64,000 nt of DNA from Brachionus plicatilis (Eukaryota > Rotifera > Eurotatoria > Ploima > Brachionidae): NCBI GenBank assembly GCA_010279815.1, contig QEOQ01000470.1, forward strand, positions 36,710 to 100,709, given 5' to 3'. Within the stretch, counting starts at the first letter, position 1; the number at the start of each line of letters is the position of its first letter. This document shows, piece by piece, positions 61,701 to 64,000 of the stretch. The notes under the pieces were generated by a model. The model was not told where the DNA came from, did no database searches, and saw nothing but the letters and a program-made list of their open reading frames with translations. The position numbers and the translations under genes are program-made.

Positions 61701-61758
61701 TCCAAATTTCTTCAGCAGTTTTTCGATACGAATTTGATTCATTCGATTGATAATTCAT
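30814..61758 (-). CDS. SRCIN1/KIAA1217: SRCIN1 (p140Cap)/KIAA1217 (SKT) family protein
   Basis: Thirteen coding exons were joined with every phase consistent: 61758-61593, 46713-45740, 42133-41974, 41916-41815, 40795-40745, 40679-40586, 40523-40416, 38166-37104, 37032-36926, 32699-32511, 32287-32110, 32013-31852 and 31755-30814 (stop), predicting 1,431 residues. Three features mark the family: an N-terminal KDKEKQRDALMEYFK helix matching the KRDAFMDHLK segment of SRCIN1; a ubiquitin-like module (residues about 485-565) with IYGPETKRTLLP, TVKALFVR, KLTMGYL and CVLKLV; and coiled coils with QKQLETLTNLVHQAL and DLETVVDDLRERI. In vertebrates these adaptors regulate Src and cortactin or notochord and skeletal development, with an AIP3/Bud6-related core. 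The invertebrate role here is inferred. Long Ser-rich disordered regions lie at both ends. The first intron is 14.9 kb. Confidence 0.82.
31852..32287 (-). CDS. SRCIN1-like exons 11-12
   Basis: Exon 11 (32287-32110) contains LAILPRNPFLKKAHNPPGLP, a proline motif that could bind SH3 domains. Exon 12 (32013-31852) reads VDAAFNQLMSEISMIAHDI. Junction phases are 2/0 and 0/0. Both lie in frame with exon 13. Confidence 0.78.
32511..32699 (-). CDS. SRCIN1-like exon 10: coiled coil
   Basis: The exon encodes DLETVVDDLRERILKQKY and ALALSQLSKQLVNLKTSF. This aligns with the SRCIN1 coiled coil containing NDLEKSVEKIQRDV and LKQLGETLTELKAHF, so it is one of the best family anchors. Phases are 2 at both ends. 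Confidence 0.85.
33059..33150 (+). repeat. tRNA-like SINE fragment
   Basis: CTGAGCAAGTGGTCGGCAAA then CGGCCTCAGAATT resembles the D-arm to anticodon-arm part of Ser/Leu-type tRNA-derived SINEs (A box GAGCAAGTGGTCGGC). It is followed directly by a (TAAA)n tail, TATATAAATAAATAAATAAA. The B-box half is missing in this copy. Confidence 0.45.
34757..34820 (-). repeat. SINE-like GC island, copy a
   Basis: On the minus strand the copy reads AGAGCTGAAAAAGAAGG then ACCATTCCGAACTTCTCATG and GGTCCCGGCCC, ending in an A/T-rich tail. Three other copies with the same block order occur at 35721, 43904 and 50851. Confidence 0.5.
35721..35785 (-). repeat. SINE-like GC island, copy b
   Basis: On the minus strand: GGAGGCTGAAAGGGAGG, AACCATTCCAAACTGCCC, GGGGTCTTCCCC and then an AATAAAAAAT-rich tail. 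This copy is closest to copy a and gives the clearest family consensus. Confidence 0.5.
36221..36354 (+). pseudogene. Tc1/mariner transposase fragment
   Basis: The frame KDWYIVIFNDEFNF, stop, VFNRKSRVKV matches the catalytic segment of Tc1/mariner transposases around the second Asp (VIFSDESNF, FNRKxRxxVW). After a frameshift, NGGGSVGIW matches the following GGGSVMVWG motif. It has at least one stop and one frameshift and is a dead copy. Confidence 0.7.
36926..37032 (-). CDS. SRCIN1-like exon 9
   Basis: This 107-base exon (DKLRGLCANEKNQNSRIDCL, then VNRYNSDFSKIENEL) has acceptor gttaag and donor gtatgt. It is too short to show as an ORF of its own but is required by phase between exons 8 (phase 0) and 10 (phase 2). 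Confidence 0.75.
37104..38166 (-). CDS. SRCIN1-like exon 8: end of ubiquitin-like module and central coiled coil
   Basis: The exon opens DIKDKCVLKLVDIS, closing the ubiquitin-like module, then has a Tyr-containing disordered stretch (PTYQNPIYNHP, NPIYNSM) with possible Src-type phosphotyrosine sites. A predicted coiled coil (MKLMQKQLETLTNLVHQAL) matches the EKQIASLTGLVQSAL helix of the vertebrate proteins. It ends FVDQIN before gtgagt. Confidence 0.88.
38350..38985. mobile_element. ~640-bp foldback element with long arms
   Basis: The left end (TTGACGATTTGACACG) and right end (CGTGTCAAATCGGCACTG) are inverted, followed inward by TTTTTACGTAAAATT on both sides. Further inward, the stretch from GTGAAATATGCTAAAAAA through AACTAACCATCCGCCATTTT pairs with AAAAATGGTGGTTTGTCGG through CCATATTTCTCC. 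Arms of about 250 bp surround a short centre near 38600-38685. It lies in the intron between exons 7 and 8 of the SRCIN1-like gene and shares its terminus with the element at 17.6-18.5 kb. Confidence 0.7.
40416..40679 (-). CDS. SRCIN1-like exons 6-7: ubiquitin-like module
   Basis: Exon 6 (40679-40586) reads LCYLIYGPETKRTLLPSQV, then TGIDTVKALFV; exon 7 (40523-40416) reads AFADKLTMGYLDDEKCVKIY, then IKDQIKDLFYQLDDM. These match the most conserved block of the SRCIN1/KIAA1217 family. The intervening intron is 62 bases. Confidence 0.9.
40745..40973 (-). CDS. SRCIN1-like exon 5: alternative first exon or internal splice
   Basis: An ATG at 40973 opens a 76-codon frame, MFSFLNKKSSKKSQNESKLD and onward, that is Lys/Ser-rich and ends CSNSL|G in frame with exon 6. 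An in-frame TAA sits 18 bases upstream, so upstream exons cannot read into this ATG. Instead a strong internal acceptor (tcctattttagttcag, exon start 40795) has the phase needed by exon 4 and joins LG to YFTTGRMGKKK. The simplest view is two isoforms: a long form entering at 40795 (1,431 residues) and a short form starting at 40973 (about 1,023 residues). Confidence 0.65.
41625..41641. promoter_or_regulatory. GA-repeat in a complex-sequence island upstream of the short-isoform ATG
   Basis: A (GA)8-type tract lies in a 41500-41700 island of balanced composition, unlike the surrounding AT-rich sequence. On the minus strand it reads as a CT run about 650 bases upstream of the ATG at 40973. It is a candidate internal promoter of the SRCIN1-like gene; no core promoter motif is identified. 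Confidence 0.3.
41815..42133 (-). CDS. SRCIN1-like exons 3-4
   Basis: Exon 3 (42133-41974) encodes KDKEKQRDALMEYFKNQQ and a helical stretch to QIGLEISCKMKN, matching the RKRDAFMDHLKSKYPQH helix in SRCIN1. Exon 4 (41916-41815) encodes ERCGSNAKIYQPSNCGVNYH to APARRDSCL. The 57-base intron between them is phase 1, as is the donor of exon 4. Confidence 0.8.
42167..42577. mobile_element. MITE-like element rich in GACTTTAAA, copy A
   Basis: The ends AGAGTTGGCC-TAAAGTTA and GACTTTTAAACAACTCT form imperfect inverted repeats (AGAGTTG/CAACTCT exact). The interior alternates AAGTC and GACTT motifs. The same right terminus is found at 43776-43792 and 53187-53203. Confidence 0.5.
43540..43792. repeat. 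MITE-like element, copy B with internal inverted repeat
   Basis: GGCCGCCATAATAACTAGCT then GGAGCGGAAA at 43540 is followed by its imperfect inverted copy TTTGCCGTCCAGTTAGCTTT then TGTGGTGGCC. The segment ends GACTTTTGACCGGCTCTG, a variant of the family's terminus. Confidence 0.45.
43904..43962 (-). repeat. SINE-like GC island, copy c
   Basis: On the plus strand the copy reads TTTTGGGAAAACCCGGGTC, TTCAAATGGCAACAGCCTAC and GTTTGAAC. It aligns block by block with copies a, b and d but is the most diverged. Confidence 0.4.
44432..44480 (+). repeat. SINE 3'-end-like fragment
   Basis: TTAATCTGAAGGAGCTTTAA then CTCAGTATTGATA resembles the 3' half of the tRNA-like family seen also at 45490-45545 and 49050-49115, but lacks a clear TAAA tail. 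Confidence 0.3.
45490..45545 (+). repeat. SINE 3'-end-like fragment with TAAA tail
   Basis: CTAATCTGAAGAAACTCGTC, ACAGACAAACTAATAAATAA and onward aligns with the fragment at 49050-49115 and ends in the same CTAATAAATAAA tail. Confidence 0.4.
45740..46713 (-). CDS. SRCIN1-like exon 2: Ser-rich region with poly-Ala end
   Basis: The exon of 974 bases begins (phase 1) with INKTNKKPKSGQDLNNLQS, continues through a strongly Ser-rich disordered stretch (SSLSSTSSGVGSSNVSSASS) and ends in about ten alanines at GCT|gtaaga. The apparent start of the long frame at 46672 is a TTG codon, so this is not a first exon. Its phase fits the exon at 61593-61758. Confidence 0.75.
48124..48400 (+). repeat. Diverged dispersed repeat, copy 1
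   Basis: The order of blocks GAATTTAGAAAG, AAAATTGA(G/A)ATAAAATTGA, CTACATTTAGA, GATTA(T/C)GTCA, TTTTCGTCA and CCAAATTAACCTT is shared with 51061-51345, at roughly three-quarters identity by eye. The family is unknown; no ORF. Confidence 0.5.
49050..49115 (+). repeat. SINE 3'-end-like fragment with B-box-like core
   Basis: AATCCGAAAGAGTTCTAGTT then CGATGTAGATAAACTAATAA and ATAAATAAAA: the TAGTTCGATGT core resembles a tRNA B box (GGTTCGAATCC) and a (TAAA)n tail follows, as in tRNA-derived SINEs. Confidence 0.42.
50851..50910 (-). repeat. SINE-like GC island, copy d
   Basis: On the minus strand: GGGTTTAAACGAAGGCGCAA, GCTATTCGGACGAACC, TGGGGTTCGCCCCA, then an A-rich tail. The TGGGGTTCGCCCCA part could form a T-arm-like hairpin, hinting at tRNA ancestry of the family. 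Confidence 0.5.
51061..51345 (+). repeat. Diverged dispersed repeat, copy 2
   Basis: This is the partner of 48124-48400, with the same block order including CTACATTTAGACAATGATTA, TTTTCGTCACAAGAAAATTA and CCCAAATTAACCTTTAAAAG. Direct orientation, about 2.9 kb apart. Confidence 0.5.
53000..53203. repeat. MITE-like element, copy C
   Basis: Two direct units, GGCCGCCATAATCACTACCT-GGAACGGCAAAAA (53000) and GGCCGTGATCATGACTTCAT-GGAACGGCAAAAA (53041), spaced 41 bases, are followed by the family terminus GACTTTTAAACAACTCT ending at 53203. The GGCCGCCATAAT unit is shared with copy B. Confidence 0.5.
53430..53990 (+). pseudogene. Non-LTR retrotransposon (LINE) reverse transcriptase remnant
   Basis: The reading frame carries KVYADDMKIITLIDHKND, the YADD active-site motif of non-LTR reverse transcriptases. 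After internal loss and stops it continues LLIEYEVSVWNPFLKEDKRK, LEKVQ and LSSLDTIRKRSDLIQIFNLL, the conserved C-terminal region of Jockey/CR1-type elements. The copy is 5'-truncated, internally deleted and interrupted by stops. Confidence 0.75.
54160..54184 (+). repeat. Terminal fragment of the piggyBac-type family
   Basis: AATGACTCTTTTGGTGCTTC-TAGT is nearly identical to the right terminus of the element at 5753-6396 (TGACTCGTTTTGGTGCTTCT). The rest of a copy is not present next to it, and the following bases are not TTAA. Confidence 0.55.
55089..55766. repeat. Tandem repeat, four units of ~169 bp
   Basis: Units start at about 55089, 55258, 55427 and 55597. Each contains AAAGTCAAAATGTTTTG, ACATCTCTCCATTATTTTTA, AAAAATTATTTAT, TACTGATGGAAAGAAATC and AAATTCTTTTTATTTGAAG. 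Units differ from each other by roughly 5-15 percent by eye. The minus-strand frames across it are by-products of the repeat, not genes. Confidence 0.85.
55863..55904. repeat. Short hairpin
   Basis: ATGGATCTGA (55863-55872) and TCAGATCCAT (55895-55904) are perfect inverted arms. Inside, ACGG and CCGT pair around TAAATG. It stands out from the AT-rich surroundings. Confidence 0.5.
61277..61332. repeat. Short hairpin near exon 1
   Basis: GTCGGATAAGA (61277-61287) and TCTTATCCGAC (61322-61332) are perfect 11-base inverted arms around a 34-base loop, in the first intron about 260 bases downstream of the SRCIN1-like exon 1 in its transcription direction. Confidence 0.45.
61593..61758 (-). CDS. 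SRCIN1-like exon 1: probable start
   Basis: ATG at 61758 opens MNYQSNESNSYRKTAEEIWI and continues to VHYAPFLIE, ending GAA G|gtaaat (phase 1). This is exactly the phase required by exon 2. The composition is clearly coding-like. An upstream acceptor-like atatttag (about 61783) and a donor CAG|gtatgc on the minus strand at about 61876 suggest a 5' UTR intron. The join over a 14.9-kb intron rests on phase and strand only. Confidence 0.62.
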
Positions 61759-61759
61759 T

Positions 61760-62090
61760 TTAAAAATCAATTTTAAAAATTCTAAATATAAAATGACAAT
61801 ACAAGCGTAATTAATTAGAAAAAATAAATTCATGACTAAATAATATTTGAGAAAATAATAATGATGTTTGCATACCTGATTTTGTGGAAATTTTTATTCA
61901 AAGCTTTAAAAATCAAATATTTTTTACATCCTCAATCGGTTGTTTAGACTAAATTTCCTCTTTATTATTATTTTTCAATTTGCGCCCATTTCAAATTCTC
62001 TCACATAGTCAATTAAAATGATAATGCAAAGTCATCAAATAACAAATCGATGATAAATAAGATTTTTTTAAAGAAGCTTGGAATTTTGAT
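61760..62090. repeat. Duplicated segment, copy 1 (5' flank of SRCIN1-like exon 1)
   Basis: These 331 bases recur at 62300-62630 with an offset of exactly 540 and only a few single-base differences (for example TTTAGACTAA/TTTAGTCTAA and AAAGAAGC/AAACAAGC). The segment carries the presumed 5' UTR donor CAG|gtatgc on the minus strand. Confidence 0.85.
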
Positions 62091-62299
62091 NNNNNNNNNN
62101 NNNNNNNNNNNNNNNNNNNNNNNNNNNNNNNNNNNNNNNNNNNNNNNNNNNNNNNNNNNNNNNNNNNNNNNNNNNNNNNNNNNNNNNNNNNNNNNNNNNN
62201 NNNNNNNNNNNNNNNNNNNNNNNNNNNNNNNNNNNNNNNNNNNNNNNNNNNNNNNNNNNNNNNNNNNNNNNNNNNNNNNNNNNNNNNNNNNNNNNNNNN
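62091..62299. other. Assembly gap (209 N)
   Basis: An unbroken run of 209 N separates the two copies of the duplicated segment. Given the 540-base offset, the gap is the right size to hold a second copy of 61551-61759, i.e. of the first coding exon. Confidence 0.95.
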
Positions 62300-62630
62300 T
62301 TAAAAATCAATTTTAAAAATTCTAAATATAAAATGACAATATAAGCGTAATTAATTAGAAAAAATAAATTCATGACTAAATAATATTTGAGAAAATAATA
62401 ATGATGTTTGCATACCTGATTTTGTGGAAATTTTTATTCAAAGCTTTAAAAATCAAATATTTTTTACATCCTCAATCGGTTGTTTAGTCTAAATTTCCTC
62501 TTTATTATTATTTTTCAATTTGCGCCCATTCCAAATTCTCTCACATAGTCAATTAAAATGATAATGCAAAGTCATCAAATAACAAATCGATGATAAATAA
62601 GATTTTTTTAAACAAGCTTGGAATTTTTGA
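62300..62630. repeat. Duplicated segment, copy 2
   Basis: This is the second copy of 61760-62090, starting at the first base after the gap. It ends where the unique sequence TATTCGGACAAGGG begins. Either a tandem duplication or two haplotypes placed in series by the assembler. Confidence 0.85.
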
Positions 62631-64000
62631 TATTCGGACAAGGGAAGTTTATAAATAGAAAAAATTAGAATTGTTTGTTCTCTAATTAGATTCTTATTAT
62701 AAAGTTCTGAATTTGCTTTTTTCAAACTAGAAAAGATCAGATAGTTGTAGATTTAATTATTTTTTTTTTCAATGCGAGACAATCATACGAATCGCATTTA
62801 ATGAACAGATTGAAACTTTAGAGTTAAATTTTTTAATAAAAATTTCAAGAACTTTTAATTAAAAAAAGAGAGCCTCGAGAAATTGACAATTTTCAAGAAC
62901 AGTGAAACTTTTTTCTCCATCTTGAAAACAGTCAAATTTCCTCCCCTCAAGCCAATTAATTTTTTTTTAAATTTTAGACCCTGACTTTCTATTAATATTA
63001 TTTAACTATTTATTGTTCTTTTTATAATAAATTTTTTTGATAAATTTAATTGAATAATTATTTTTTTTTCTAATTCGAAACAAAAAAATTCGGCATCAGA
63101 TGATTTGAGTTTAAAAATAATCGTCAAGTTAATGGAATGAAAATTTAATTATATTTTAGATTCATTAAATGGAACCGTTGACGTATTTTTTTGTAACCAA
63201 AAGCTAGTTACAAATAAAATAGCATGTTCCAAAATCTTACTATTTAGAATCCAGGTAGAGAAGTACTTCAATTTTCATGATTAATAAATACAAGTACCCT
63301 TGGCCTAAATATTATATTTTATTTTATCTTGCATTCCTCATTAACAAAAGCTTTTGTATCACATTAATTTTATTTATTTAAATATTTATTATGCTTTACA
63401 GTCAATATTTTATTTTAGACTCTATTTAAAAATAAATACTATTTAGTACACTATATCACTGAGGGTTAGAATTTAGAAATGGTTTTTCTATTTAAATTTG
63501 ATCCTTAATTTTGTGATATAATTTCACTAAATACAAAAATTAATGCATCGAATAATTTTCTCATCAATCAAAACATATCATTTTCACAATCTAAATTGTA
63601 GCATATTACCCGATCATTATAAAATATGGTTGGTCGAATCTAACCTTTTTTTAATAGATGATAATATGCTTTCGATATTCGATGAAATGATATAAATTAT
63701 TTTTTTGCAAATGATACATTTAATGGGCTAATCTAACAACTGTCGAAAAATTTTGGTACAATTTCTCTTTATGTCAGTGTCAAAACTGACTCTTTCAATT
63801 TAGAAAATGCTGAAATTTGTATTTGAATTTTGTTCTAAACATTTTTATTTCTTAATTTATAATAAACATTTCTAACACGAAAATTTTGAGTTAATTTATA
63901 GTTAATAAAAATACAAATTTTGTGACGATAAATTCAAAAAATCAAAGAAAAAATATTTGATCAGTTATTAAAATTTTTATTTTAGTCAAAAGGGTTATAA
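62631..64000. other. Right-end sequence without supported gene
   Basis: This is AT-rich sequence upstream of the SRCIN1-like gene. No exon, RNA gene or repeat family member was recognised. It may contain the gene's distal promoter. Confidence 0.5.

Noticed and set aside
62050..62373. ORFs running through the N gap
   Set aside because: They are mostly unknown bases and carry no information.
1..64000. CRISPR array, operons, ribosome binding sites or bacterial contamination
   Set aside because: All confident genes are intron-containing animal genes and no regularly spaced short repeats are present.

Overview
This is a eukaryotic (metazoan) genomic window. It is very AT-rich and full of A/T homopolymers, and its genes are split by introns, many only 50-70 bases long with clean GT...AG ends. 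Coding regions stand out as islands of higher GC. The gene content (axonemal outer-arm dynein, a SRCIN1/KIAA1217 family gene, secreted EGF-domain proteins) points to a ciliated invertebrate animal. The base composition and short introns would fit a rotifer-like lophotrochozoan, but that is inference. Gene models were built by hand: splice sites were read from the sequence and every exon-exon phase was checked.

Layout. (1) 1-22938, minus strand: an axonemal dynein heavy chain of the DNAH5/DNAH8 class, eleven exons, covering about 3,480 residues from the N-terminus to the coiled-coil stalk; the remaining C-terminal part lies beyond base 1. Its large introns hold several transposon-derived elements, including a piggyBac-like miniature element that keeps an intact cysteine-rich ORF. 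A perfect RFX X-box lies just upstream of the gene. (2) 23112-26630: intergenic. (3) 26631-29218, plus strand: two tandem paralogous genes for secreted proteins with one EGF-like domain, each with a signal peptide on tiny 5' exons, a furin-type basic site and a divergent low-complexity tail (Pro/His/Asn/Gln-rich versus Gly-Met-Leu repeats). (4) 30814-61758, minus strand: a thirteen-exon gene of the SRCIN1 (p140Cap)/KIAA1217 (SKT) family with a predicted 1,431-residue product, a probable internal promoter giving a shorter N-terminus, and a 14.9-kb first intron. (5) Around its first coding exon there is a 540-bp near-identical duplication interrupted by an assembly gap (62091-62299).

The non-coding sequence is mostly low-complexity AT. 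It contains foldback elements with 120-300-bp arms, TIR elements, tRNA-like SINE pieces, a LINE reverse transcriptase remnant, a Tc1/mariner fragment and a four-unit ~169-bp tandem repeat. No rRNA gene, complete tRNA gene, CRISPR array or prokaryotic gene was seen.

The genes are functionally separate: the dynein drives ciliary beating, the SRCIN1-like protein is a probable cortical/cytoskeletal adaptor, and the EGF pair is extracellular. The most interesting items are the piggyBac-type element encoding only a DNA-binding cysteine-rich domain next to its own palindromic sites, the tandem EGF/low-complexity secreted pair, the X-box on the dynein, the possible alternative N-terminus of the SRCIN1-like gene, and the intronic foldbacks that would be transcribed as long hairpins.
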